Shown here piece after piece: positions 11,272 through 21,934 of a DNA stretch of 64,000 nt; the first letter of the stretch is position 1, and the number at the start of each line of letters is the position of its first letter. A model generated the notes under the pieces. It saw nothing but the letters and a program-made list of their open reading frames with translations. It had not been told where the DNA came from and ran no database searches. This stretch comes from Tethya wilhelma (Eukaryota > Porifera > Demospongiae > Tethyida > Tethyidae), in contig CAXIPT010000001.1 in assembly GCA_964030475.1 (NCBI GenBank), positions 20,851,901-20,915,900 on the forward strand, in the 5' to 3' direction. Both the position numbers and the translations under genes were made by a program.

Positions 11272-12292
11272 ACCTGCCCAATGGGTATTTGGGTTTGCCC
11301 AGATGGGTTATGCCATATGGTGTGAATTTTATATTTTCATAATATGCTGTTCTATATATTGTAGAAAAATTAAAACTGTGAACATACAGATTATATCTAA
11401 CCTATATATCCATTGCTCAAGAGTAAAATGTAAGTGAGTAAGCATGGAAAGGTGTGTAAGTTTTGCTTTAGAGTCCTCATATCTCTCTGTTGTTGCTCAC
11501 AAGTGTCTTTCTTTTGGTGGTCGATCCTTGGTGCCAGAATAAGTCAAATTAAGTTAGTTGCTTTGTGGTGTAGTTCTGGTCAGTTTCCTGACCTTTATAA
11601 GCTGGTGTGTGCATGACTGTAGACAGGATTCTTATGCCCAATTACATAAAGAAGTGCCAGACTGTTTGTCTACTCATTTCTGTTGATAGCCATGCCAGTC
11701 TTTGAGGCATCATCTCTGACAAGTGTTTGATGAAGTCGGTACATGATCACTATGGTTGCTGTTGCCTTACAGTTGTTGGCTTAATTTTTTCCCAAGACAT
11801 GCATGGACTCAGCATGCATGATAGGTATGCTTTAAAATGTGTGTGGTATATGTGTGGTGAACAATGCTATTAACTGTCATACTATATAATTATACCATAT
11901 ATGATTCAATAGTCACAACCATCAGTTTTATTTGCTCCATTTCTCTGTGGTTGCACCAAGCAGAAGCTCATTCAATAATCTATATAGTTGGACTCCCGTT
12001 CCATAATATTTTGTACTCTATATAAGTTTTTTTTTCCATGAAACTTCCTGCTGTATGGTAGTTGTCAGTTCATTGTCAATTTATCTTCATGTTAAGTAGG
12101 ATTATACAATTAATTTTATTATAACACAGACCACAATTTTTCCTGTTCAGCCTCTATTGCTAATAACATGTAAGCACATGAAAACAAGTGCCTCAATGAA
12201 AGTATTTATTTAATGACACATGAGTCATTGATCACGATTTATCATGATCAAGTTTACTATACCACACAGTGCTATGTTAAATGTCTGTGTTG
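11272..12292. other. Spacer between collagen loci 3 and 4
   Basis: No gene is seen. An AATAAA on the minus strand (12210-12205), about 85 bases past the stop of gene 4, is its likely polyadenylation signal. Confidence 0.5.
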
Positions 12293-13285
12293 TTACTTAG
12301 TACAGACGACACAGGTGAGTTCTTTCTGTGGGTCATAAGGTGGACAGGGCATTCCATTGCAATTAGCCTCAGTATGGTAGAATACAGCACCATTTGTGTT
12401 TGATGCATGTCCACGAACAGTATCAGGATCTCCATCCACACACACGAACATTGTACGATAGTGATTGCTAGCATGGTAGTTAGACATGAGGTAGCCATTG
12501 TACTCTCTAGTCCAGCTATCAGGACAAGTCAGTCTAGCTGGAATCATCAGGACCCTTTCCCTTGTAGTAGTATCACAGACAACACAAGGGGCATTGTGAT
12601 TATGTACATCTTGAAATGGTCCAGGATCGCTTGTATAACTGGATGGTTCATACTCAGTTCCATAGATCAGACTCCATCCTTGTACTCCAGGAGTGTAACG
12701 GCCATACTCTGGATTGTCTGGCATACTCAGATAGTTAGCACCCCCTCCAGTATTTCCAAACCAGCTTCCTCCAGATCGTCCTGAATAGACCATCTGTGTC
12801 CCGGTAACTTCAGGACAAGTGGTCTTCCCCCATCGTGTGTAGGTGACCCCTCCTGTCCTTGGTCCTGGTGGTCCGGGAGGTCCAGGAGGTCCTATTTCCC
12901 CAGGCTCTCCTCTTTCACCATCTCTTCCGTCTCTTCCTTGAGGACCATTAGCTCCAGGCAGCCCATCTCTACCATCTCTACCATCACGGCCCTTTGTTGG
13001 GTCACAGACAGATGGAGAGCTGTTGTTTTTGACTATAGCAGGAACATTTTGTGGCATCCTCATGCTGTCCATTGTACCTGTGTAAAGAAATGTTTATAGT
13101 ATGCCACATGGCAACTGTAACAGTTAATTGTAGCTGTTGTAACACATTACCCTATATGCATGCTTATAAAAATTTAATGTATAGATTGACTTAAGCGTAT
13201 TTTTTGCATCCATCTTACCTTTAGTGAGCATTGATAAACAAGCCAATGATCCTAGTAGACATACTATCTTCAACACCATGATCAT
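12293..13285 (-). CDS. Short-chain collagen C4-like protein 4
   Basis: Exon 1 (13219-13285) encodes a signal peptide (MIMVLKIVCLLGSLACLSM) and exon 2 (12293-13077) the remainder; the joined product is 283 residues. It has 15 uninterrupted Gly-X-Y triplets, starting [13 protein letters not shown] and ending GPPGPPGPR, then the full cysteine-rich domain ending ELTCVVCTK. It shares intron position, phase and much flanking DNA with the broken neighbour at 14102-15094, so the two arose by a tandem duplication of about 1.8 kb. This copy is the intact one. The product should be a secreted, matrix-type short collagen; the assignment rests on recognising the C4-like domain. Confidence 0.92.
13078..13218 (-). 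other. Intron of collagen gene 4
   Basis: GTAAGATGG donor and TTTACACAG acceptor; phase 1, as in the sister genes. Confidence 0.88.
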
Positions 13286-14101
13286 TTGGTTGTTTTTTGC
13301 TCCTAGCTTTATATGGACGAAGGAAAAAGGTGTTTGTGTCTGCAGTCACAGTTGTTGATGTTACACTGAATCGAAACTTAATTCATGTAAGCTCTGTGAT
13401 TAATGTATTCTCTTTTATTTGCTCATTGTGAAAGTACCCTGGTAAGGTTGTCACCACAATAAACTTTGTTTGATCTATTTGGGACTATTGTCTTGCTGGC
13501 TGGTTTTATTTGTTTCAAGTTGGTCAGTAAATTACCACCATGTGGTAGCATATCCCTTACCAGTCTTTCCCTTCACTAAATAATTTGGATCCTTTTGTTT
13601 CATTCTGGTGTTAATTTGTGGACCAATGCATTTTCAAGTTGACCTCAATGGCATACTCATATATGCATTCATCATGCACTCTTCTATTTAGAGATCACAT
13701 GGTTGAAAGCCGTAATCATATCATTGAACGTGGCCTGAACATAATTGGAACAGTGCTATGTTGTACCATTCCACAATGTACCATAGTTTGAGATATTTTT
13801 ACGTTGAAAATATTCTGAAATTTTTGCATGTTTAATTTCATACTTACATAACATCCTCAATATAATTATTAGTAATGGGTTGTCAAAATTTCGAGTGTTT
13901 AATTTTTGCACATGGTAACACAGGTGAAAGTTTCCCCAATACAAATATTAGTCAAGTTATAGTATTATCGAATTTACTACCATATACATTTGTTGATCAT
14001 GTATACTATAGAAGTGTATAATACTGTTTAATGATACACGTTGTTAAGTTTACTATACTACATAGCACATGCATGTGATGTTCAGTTGGATGTTTCTGTA
14101 G
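13286..14101. other. Upstream region of collagen gene 4 with MITE
   Basis: This stretch is closely repeated upstream of pseudogene 5 (15095-15780), with shared text such as CTTACCAGTCTTTCCCTTCA. It includes a TIR element at 13779-13964 (begins TACCATAGTTTGAG, ends CAAGTTATAGTA). No other gene is seen. Confidence 0.7.
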
Positions 14102-15094
14102 TTATTTAGTACAGACAACACATGTGAGTTCTTTCTCTGGGTCGTAAGGTGGACAGGGCATTCCATTAGAGTCAACCTCAGTGTGCCAGAATATAGCACC
14201 ATCTGTATCTGAAGCTTCTCCACGAACAGTATCAGGGTCTCCATCCACACACTCAAACATTGTGCGATAGTGGTTGCTAGCATGGTAGGCAGACATGAGG
14301 TAGCCATTGTACTCTCTGGTCCAGCTATCAGGACAAGTCAGTCTAGCTGGAATCATTAAAACCCTTTCCCTTGTACTAGCATCACAGACAACACAAGGGG
14401 CATTTTGTTGATTAACCGTATGAAATGGACCAGGACCTCTGTTAAAACCTGATGGTTCATACTCAGTTCCAAAGATCTGACTCCATCCTTGTACTCCAGG
14501 AGTGTATCGCCCATACTCTGGATTGTCTGGCATACACAGATAGTTAGCACCCCCTCCAGTATGTCCATACCAGCTTCCTCCAGTTCATCCTGAATAGACC
14601 ATCTGTGTCCCTGAAACTTCAGGACAAGTGGTCTTCCCCATCGTGTGTAGATGACCCCTCCTGTCCTTGGTCCTGGTGGTCCGGGAGGTCCAGGAGGTCC
14701 TATTTCCCCAGGCTCTCCTCTTTCACCATCTCTTCCGTCTCTTCCTTGAGGACCACTAACTCCAGGCAGCCCATCTCTACCATCTCTACCATCTCTACCA
14801 TCACGACCCTTTGTTGGGTCACAGACAGATGGAGAGCTGGTGTTTTTGACTATAGCAGGAACGTTTCGTGGCATCCTCATGCTGTCCATTGTACCTGTGT
14901 AAAGAAATATTTACAGTATATCACATGGCAACTGTAACAGTTGTAGCTGTTGTAACACATTACCCTTTATGCATGCTTATAAAAATTAATATATATGACT
15001 TAAGCGTGTTTTTTGCATCCATCTTACCTTCAGTGAGCATTGATAACCAAGCCAATAAGCCTAGTAGACATACTATCTTCAACACCATTATCAT
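14102..15094 (-). pseudogene. Short-chain collagen C4-like pseudogene 5
   Basis: This is the tandem sister of gene 4: signal-peptide exon 15028-15094, main exon 14102-14894, with 16 Gly-X-Y triplets. One C is missing from the CCCCC run of the [10 protein letters not shown] codons (near 14636), so the frame shifts. Farther on, the Arg codon of YSGRTGG is TGA (near 14587). The rest of the C-terminal domain, 14102-14533, remains a clean open frame. Two independent lesions make it a pseudogene, and a recent one. Confidence 0.87.
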
Positions 15095-15944
15095 TTGGTC
15101 GTTTTTGCTCCTAGCTGTATATAGACGAAGGAAAAAGGTGTTTGTGTCTTCAGTCACTGTTGTTGATGTTGCACTGAATCGAAGCTTAATGCATGCAAGC
15201 TCTGTGATTGTATGCTCTTTTTATTTGCTCATTGTGAAAGTATCCTGGTTGTCACCACAATAATTAAACTTTGTTTGATCTACTATTGTCTTGCTGGCTG
15301 GTTTTATTTGTTTCCACAATGTGGTAGCATATCCCTTACCAGTCTTTCCCTTCACTAAATAATTTGGATCCTTTTGTTTCATTCTGGTGTTAATTTGTGG
15401 ACCAATGCATTTTTAAGTTGACCATAATGGCATGCTCATACATGTACATGCTCATTTATGCATTCATCATGCACTCTTGTATTTAGAGATCACATGATTG
15501 AAAGCCGTATATAATGGCATAATTTTATGTGGCCTGAACATAATTGGAACAATGCTATATCGTACCAATCTGTAATGTACCGTAGTTTGAGATATTTTTG
15601 TGTTGAAAATAATATATTATTCTGTATGTTAAATTTTCGCATGTTTAATTTCGTACTTACGTAACACCCAATATATTGGTAATGGGTCGTCAAAATTTCG
15701 AGTGTTAAATTTTCGCACACGGCGATGTGGGTGAAAATTTCCCCAATGGGAATATTAGTCAAATTACAGTATTACCACTAATAGTATACATCTATACTAT
15801 TGATGAAATAGATGGATATATAAGCTACTGCACACTTATATGAATTGATCACTGTAAACTTATCAGCAAATGGGTGCTTCAATTGAAGTGTATAATACTA
15901 TCTAATAACACACAATGAGTCATTGAACACTAAGTTTACTATAC
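15095..15944. other. Upstream region of collagen pseudogene 5 with MITE
   Basis: Duplicate of the gene 4 upstream region. The TIR element at 15578-15771 (begins TACCGTAGTTTGAG, ends CAAATTACAGTA) is the counterpart of the one at 13779. Confidence 0.7.
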
Positions 15945-16013
15945 TACATAGCACATGCATGCAATGTTCAGTTGGATAATTATGTTTCTGTTGTTACTTT
16001 GTACAGACAACAC
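15945..16013 (-). pseudogene. Orphan 3' end of a collagen gene
   Basis: About 70 bases match the last codons and 3' flank of the collagen genes (sense strand ends CTGTGTTGTCTGTACAAAG then the stop), with nothing of the gene body after it. It marks the edge of a duplication just downstream of gene 6. Confidence 0.65.
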
Positions 16014-16094
16014 AGATGTCACAATCTACATAATAAATTGTTCAGTTTACTATGACACAGTATACAGTGTTGATTTAGCCGAATGTTTTTGCAG

Positions 16095-17079
16095 TTACTT
16101 AGTGCAGACTACACAGGTAAGTTCTTTCTCTGTATCATAAGGTGGACAGAGCATTCCATTGCAACTAGCTTCAGTGTGGTAAAATACAGCACCATGTGTG
16201 TCTGAAGCTTCTCCACGAACAGTATCGGGGTCTCCATCCACACACACGAACATTGTACGATGGTGATTGCTAGCATGGTAGGCAGACATGAGGTAGCCTT
16301 TGTACTCTCTGGTCCAGCTATCAGGACAGGTCAGTCTAGCTGGAATCATCAGGACCCTTTCCCTTGTAGTAGCATCACAGACTACACAAGGGGCATTGTG
16401 ATTATGTACATCTTGAAATGGTCCAGGATTGCTTGTGTGACTGGATGGTTCATACTCAGTTCCATAGATGTAACACCATCCTTGTACTCCAGGAGTGTAT
16501 CGCCCATACTCTGGATTGTCTGGCATACACAGATAGTTAGCACCCCCTCCAGTATGTCCATACCAGCTTCCTCCAGTTTGTCCTGAATAGACCATCTGTG
16601 TCCCTGAAACTTCAGGACAAGTGGTCTTCCCCCATCGTGTGTAAGTGACCCCTCCTGCCCTTGGTCCTGGTGGTCCGGGAGGTCCGCAAGGACCAGGCTC
16701 TCCTCTTTCACCATCTCTTCCGTCTCTTCCTTGAGGACCACTAGCTCCAGGCAGCCCATCTCTACCATCTCTACCATCACGGCCCTTGCTTGGGTCACAG
16801 ACAGATGGAGTTGTGGTACTACTATTGTTTTTCATAAGAGCTGGAACATTTCTTGAGCTCCTCATGGTGGCTTGTGTGCCTGTATTGATGTGGAGGCATT
16901 GGTTACAGTTTGTAAATGACTTTTTTTTGTAGTCTTGTTGACGACAAATTTTTTTAACAACCCTCTCCAAATATATTACAATGGCATTGAATATTGGTTT
17001 GAGAAAATTTTGCATGAAAGTTTATACCTGCTATGAGCAGCATTATATACACCAGACTGCTTAGATGTTTTCCAATCAT
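16095..17079 (-). CDS. Short-chain collagen C4-like protein 6
   Basis: Exon 1 (17028-17079) encodes a signal peptide (MIGKHLSSLVYIMLLIAG) and exon 2 (16095-16879) the rest; the joined product is 278 residues. It has 14 Gly-X-Y triplets, one of them GPC, so a cysteine sits inside the triple helix. The C-terminal domain is intact ([40 protein letters not shown]), with one further unusual Cys in QGWCYIYGTEY. The extra cysteines could form disulfides that the sisters lack. The frame also runs upstream past the acceptor, but the signal-peptide exon fits the family structure better. Confidence 0.91.
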
Positions 17080-17773
17080 TTTTTCGTCTTTGTTTTCTTA
17101 AAAACTTTTGTTGGTTGTAATTATTCCTGCTTTGGGGTCCCTAGATGAGTTGATCGGTTGTGAACCGTTCTTTTTTTATCCCTCCTTTTATCCTCTCATA
17201 TTGAAGGTGTTTACCGTCAGAGATCATACGATAGTTGTTCCTTCTGTCAAAGGTTAGTGTAGGTTGCACTGAGGGAGTGATAAGTTTAAAGCAACAATTT
17301 GACTATTAGGAATAACATTGATACAAAATCTCTCTCTTGTCATAACTGAATGTTCTAAATTGCAGCCAATGATGTCACTAGTGATGCATGGGTACGAAGA
17401 ATCATAGCTACTATGACGTAATCGTGTCGTTTTTATCAATTTGATTATGCATGATGAATGTTTGCTACACCGAGGAAATATTCTAGTATTAAACTACCAT
17501 GCACAAGTGTACAGTATCCTTACATTTGTTGAATACAAGAGGTTATCATACATATGTACAGTACAAGCTAGTCAATTAAATTGTTGATAAAGAGTGCAAT
17601 TGGCTACCAAGTTGGTAAAGAGTGTCAATTTTAATTACTTTCAGTTTGTATGATTATAACTTTCATGAAATGTTTAATGTTAAAGTGTTTGTTAGTTGTG
17701 TATAATAACTCAGTGTTTTCAACAGTTAACTGTGTAGCTGCAGTGTTTTGAGACTTGAGCTCAAGTCACTGAC
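17080..17773. other. Spacer between collagen and GTPase clusters
   Basis: A GATAAAAGG box on the minus strand near 17187 may serve collagen gene 6. The repeat phrase ACCAAGTTGGTAAAGA near 17610 recurs at 20100 and 30020. No gene is seen. Confidence 0.45.
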
Positions 17774-19426
17774 TCAAGTGGAGTCTGAGAACATGAGCAA
17801 GGGTTCTAGTTTCCAGTTTGTTTGCAATTTCACTATTTCCCATTTACTCTCTAACTCTGATAGGACCTCCTCTTCACCTCTCAAGACAAACCACCATCTT
17901 TTGTAATGACCATTTTCATTGATTGTCTTGTACTTGCGTCTTACGCTAATCTGCTCTCTGCTCACAGAGGTTAGCTTTGTAATGGTTGAGATGACTGCAG
18001 CAGTAGTGGTCTCTTGCATAGTCCCCCATAGTCTTCTAGCTCCTGGAACTGTCACCTTGGACTTGGGATTCTTAATAGCTACTGGAGGTGTTGTATCAGA
18101 AAACTTGTTCAACTTGTTTTCAACTCCAGCAGTCTGAGCTCCTACAGACTGGGGAACACGGTCTTCATTTCTCTTTGTAGCATCTGCAACTGAAGCTTGT
18201 AGCTGTTCAACAGTTTTCTTTAGTTCTTGGAAAGCAAAAGACCCCTCTACTAGTTGGCTTTCATCCCTCACTCCGGTAGAAGTGGGTCCAGCTTTTGTGG
18301 TTACTGCCCTGTCTTCTGGTTCCTCTTTATGAATCTGTTTATGATGCACTGATTGTAGGTTTTGTATCTCACTGTGTAGTGTTTGTAGCTCAGTTTTGTG
18401 AAGAGCTTGAGTACAGACCAGACACACAAATGGAGTGGAATTGTGAGCCAACCTCTTATAATGCTCTGTGCTGGTACCGGCGCAATAGTTGTGTAAGAGT
18501 TTCTTACAGTCTCCTTCACAACGCACCATTTCTTCTTCAGACTTAAATGACCCAGCACATAGGCCACAGATTTGCGTCAAAATTGCTTCATCGATTGTCA
18601 TTGTAGTTTGTGATAGTTTGGCAATTTTATATTGTCGTTCTGAAATATTACGCTCCTTTTCTCCACTTACTTGTAGATTAGGGTTTTGGTACATGTATCT
18701 GCCAATTTCACTGCTTAGACGTTGAATTTCTCTTTTGTCTTGCATCCTTATATGGTGTGGTTTATAGACTTGCAAAGAGTTTGATGGGATCGGTTTCAGG
18801 TCACAGATGTAGTCAAGTATAGATTCTCGTACAGCCATATTCACTTTACTTTCTGATTCCCCGATCGGAAGGCAATCAATTGTAAATATTGCTGGGTTGT
18901 AGCTCATGCCAGCACTGGCCACAATCTCACGTGCTGTATCCTCCTTCACTTTTTCCACGTCAATACCTTGCATTTTGCGAATAGCCACAGATCTTTCATC
19001 TGTAGCAAAATTTGTCATCACAATTGCTGTGTTTTGTCTAAACAAGGTTGGTAGAAGCTTGTTGTAGTAGGTTAGAGTAGCTCTATATTGGCCATCGATC
19101 TTGGAGTTGAACTGGATCACAAAGAGACATGCTTGAATTTTGCCCGCCCTCTTTAACTTCGTGATAATGTCAAACATACATTCTAAGTCTTTCTCAGCAC
19201 TTTCGTTCAAGCCTTGTGTGTCAACTATTGTTAGAGATACACTCTGGTGAGGCTTACGTTGATATTGTACTTGTTTGGCAACTGCAAATTGTGTTTGGAA
19301 TGGTTTGTTATCTCTTGCAGTTAAGAAAGTTGGGTTTATAGATATGTGTTCTTCAGAAGGATCAATGAGAAAGTTTCCAAGTGTACTCTTTCCACTGCCA
19401 GTTGATCCAATCAATACAACAGCCAT
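17774..19426 (-). CDS. AIG1/GIMAP-like GTPase fused to a PHD finger and RWWF tail
   Basis: The single-exon frame of 550 residues starts MAVVLIGSTGSGKSTLG, like its paralogues, so the ATG at 19426 was chosen. P-loop GSTGSGKST at 7-15; switch II motif DTQGLNE at 69-75, where the paralogues have DTPG; conserved ACLFVIQFNSKID and NTAIVMTNFATDERS follow. A linker leads to the family's C-terminal box TMTIDEAI (275-282). Where full-length paralogues stop soon after this box, this protein continues directly into a C4HC3 PHD-type zinc finger (about 287-338: CGLC, CEGDC, HNYC, CLVC), a coiled region and a C-terminal segment with KRWWFVLRGEEEVLSELESK. PHD fingers bind histone tails or other peptides; the combination with a GTPase is unfamiliar. 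The tail may derive from a retroelement ORF1-like protein (inference). Confidence 0.9.
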   Translation of the reverse strand: MAVVLIGSTGSGKSTLGNFLIDPSEEHISINPTFLTARDNKPFQTQFAVAKQVQYQRKPHQSVSLTIVDTQGLNESAEKDLECMFDIITKLKRAGKIQACLFVIQFNSKIDGQYRATLTYYNKLLPTLFRQNTAIVMTNFATDERSVAIRKMQGIDVEKVKEDTAREIVASAGMSYNPAIFTIDCLPIGESESKVNMAVRESILDYICDLKPIPSNSLQVYKPHHIRMQDKREIQRLSSEIGRYMYQNPNLQVSGEKERNISERQYKIAKLSQTTMTIDEAILTQICGLCAGSFKSEEEMVRCEGDCKKLLHNYCAGTSTEHYKRLAHNSTPFVCLVCTQALHKTELQTLHSEIQNLQSVHHKQIHKEEPEDRAVTTKAGPTSTGVRDESQLVEGSFAFQELKKTVEQLQASVADATKRNEDRVPQSVGAQTAGVENKLNKFSDTTPPVAIKNPKSKVTVPGARRLWGTMQETTTAAVISTITKLTSVSREQISVRRKYKTINENGHYKRWWFVLRGEEEVLSELESKWEIVKLQTNWKLEPLLMFSDST

Positions 19427-19800
19427 CCTCAATGCTATATGCAGAAGAATAGTCTCTAACTTTTGATAGCTCTTTAGTTTTTCACAATAGTTTTCTTTTT
19501 AATGCCCCTTGTGTGTACTTAGCAGTTAGAGGTAGTTTGATGGGGTGATTGCTGAGCACAAGAGTAGCACAAGACTATCATGTGCTTAATACGATGAATA
19601 TACTTATTTATATGCATAATTTCAAGAGTTGTATACTCTTGATAATTTCAATAAGATTCATTACTTTATTTACTTGCAGCATCATTTTAATCTAAAATAC
19701 ATGTTATTTATTTATAAAGCATCTGGTTTTATTTCTAATTCGAGTTACATGGTTACCCCTTTTTTCTCAGTATACTTGTATATCTACACGTGTGACCTGT
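19427..19800. other. Upstream region of the GTPase-PHD gene
   Basis: No gene is seen. It is AT-rich and has a GGCATTAAAA phrase on the sense strand that also occurs upstream of the gene at 44272-45147. Confidence 0.4.
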
Positions 19801-20130
19801 TGTAGGTCACAAAATGGACAGAGCATTCCTACTATTGTTTTTCAAAAGAGCAGGAACATTTCTTGATCTCCTCATGGCGGCGCTGTGCACCATTATTAAT
19901 GTGGACATATCAATTATAGCTTGAACATGGTAGTCTACGCACCAGACACATATGTTACTATTCCTGGATTGGCTTCAAACACAAAATTAATTGTAGCATT
20001 CTATAACAGGCACCAAAGGGCCATGATGATAGAGATGGGCTGCCTGGAGCTATAATATAGTCAATGAGTAGGTAAAGATTGTCATTTTATTAAATCACAT
20101 ACCAAGTTGGTAAAGATTGTCAATTTAAAT
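19801..20130. pseudogene. Collagen gene fragment, rearranged copy I
   Basis: Pieces of the 5' part of a collagen main exon (matching the start of gene 6 exon 2) sit beside non-collagen DNA. A second copy lies at 29739-30060, but the middle of about 165 bp (about 19838-20004) is inverted between the two while the flanks run in the same direction. A short piece near 20016-20052 matches the GRDGRDGLPG codons in the opposite orientation. Confidence 0.6.
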
Positions 20131-20262
20131 CACTTTGTATGTATGAGCAGTGTTCCCTAACTTTCATACAACCTTTTATGCTAAAAGTGTTTGTGTCAGC
20201 AGTGTATTTGGCTCATGCAACATTTTCAGAAGTTTTATCTATACTGTATAGCTGCAGTACTT

Positions 20263-20907
20263 GAAGACATGAGCTCAAGTGGAGTCAGAGAACATGGGCA
20301 AGAGTTGTAATTTCCAGTTTGTTTTCAATTCCACAATTTCCCATTTACTCTCTAACTCTGATAGGACCTCCTCTTCACCTCTCACAACAAACCACCATCA
20401 TTTCTTCTCAACGGTATCAAGTATCTCCCAAGCTGATCTCTTTACTTGTTTTAATCTTTCTGTATATACCCATTGATTTCACCCTTAAGATTCTTTCATC
20501 GTCTTGTCGTTGTATATGAATAGGTTTAGCAGCATTTAAGGATGTCAGAACATGGTCACTGATGTAATCGAGTATAGCTTGTCGTACTTCCATGTTTACT
20601 TTGTTTTCTGATTCACCAATTGGCATGCAATCGATTGCAAATATATGTTGGGAGAGTAAAGTAGACTACCACTTTTGACAATCTCTTTCACTGTATTCTC
20701 TTTCATTTCGTCCTTGTCTATGCCTTGATCTTCCCTTAGTGCCACAGACCTTTCATCTACATGTAGCAAAGTCTGTCATGCATCACAATGGCCGTATTTC
20801 TTTCAAATAAGAATGGCAGAAGCTTACTGTAGTGTTCTTTAAAAAATTAGAAAATTTCCAAGTGTACTCTTTCCATTGCCAGTGGATCCGATCAATACTA
20901 CAGCCAT
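20263..20907 (-). pseudogene. GTPase-PHD-type pseudogene, internally deleted
   Basis: The right end encodes the family start (MAVVLIGSTGNGKSTLGNF, from 20907). The middle holds shifted frames of the G domain (GESENKVNMEVRQAILDYI near 20600). The left end matches the RWWF tail and 3' flank of the 17774-19426 gene. The PHD finger and much of the G domain are missing. Confidence 0.8.
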
Positions 20908-21934
20908 GGTGTACTGTTACTTCAATAGTGATTCACTTTGCTAGATACTGTTTTTTTTTGTGAGACTATGTGGAATTCATGAGGTGATTTTTTGCTAGAT
21001 GCAGGTTGCATGCATGTGCTCATCAACTTATGCATGGCCAATCTATAGATAGGTTTCATTTGTCTGTAAAGGACAATGAATTTGCATGTGATGTATTTTA
21101 CCAGTATTAATAATATTGTAATATTATGCTTTTATCTATATATATGAATGTGTGGCATTAAGTTTTAACTAACACCACAACTTAACTTCAAGTTTAAATT
21201 TAAAGTATAGTCAAAATATTGATAGTCATTGCAGTTTTGCACTTTGCTGTCATAATATGTGATAATATTTTTTGCTGTACTCCTAGTATAAATTATGCGC
21301 CGTAAGATGTTTATAGCATAATTTCACTAAGTATATAAACGTCTATATATTTATACACAAACTTGGACAAGTTAAATGAGCTTTGAAGCTTCCAGAAGCT
21401 TCTAATTTCAGTAAGCAACTCTAAGCGGCCATGTAAATGATCATGTGCACCTTAATTGGAAGGCAGGTTAACAAATAACCATTCAATAGTAAGGAATTGA
21501 AGTATCGTATAGGACATTTTTTTTGTGGGAATCAATTTCGTGAATTTTGGGAATTTAGCCGCAATCCTCAGTAATAAAATCTACCAATGGTGAGTAAGAT
21601 AATCTGTGAAGTTTAAAATCCACGAAACCCTAATCCACGAAATTTGTTTTTCTCAAAAAAAATGCCCTATATAGTATGTTCAATTATGTTTCATAAATCA
21701 CTACTTTGCTGTTTGCTGCATGCACACACAAATTAAATGACAAGAATAACTGTTGCTGTGCATACGCATTTGTTGACAGTTAATTTAATTACAATAATCT
21801 GGCTACTAAAAACTGTACATAGTTTAATGGATAAATATTTTTCTATAGAAATTTCTAAAACATTTGCAAGCTATGTACTAGTAAAGTGGTTGTGTGCTCA
21901 TGCAGTTGTTTAATTTATGCTACAGTTTTTATTA
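20908..21934. other. Spacer with MITE
   Basis: AT-rich, no gene seen. It includes the TIR element at 21503-21676. Confidence 0.5.
21503..21676. mobile_element. MITE, TATCGTATAGG termini
   Basis: About 174 bp with imperfect terminal inverted repeats: TATCGTATAGGACATTTTTT at the left, AAAAATGCCCTATATAGTA at the right. Confidence 0.6.
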
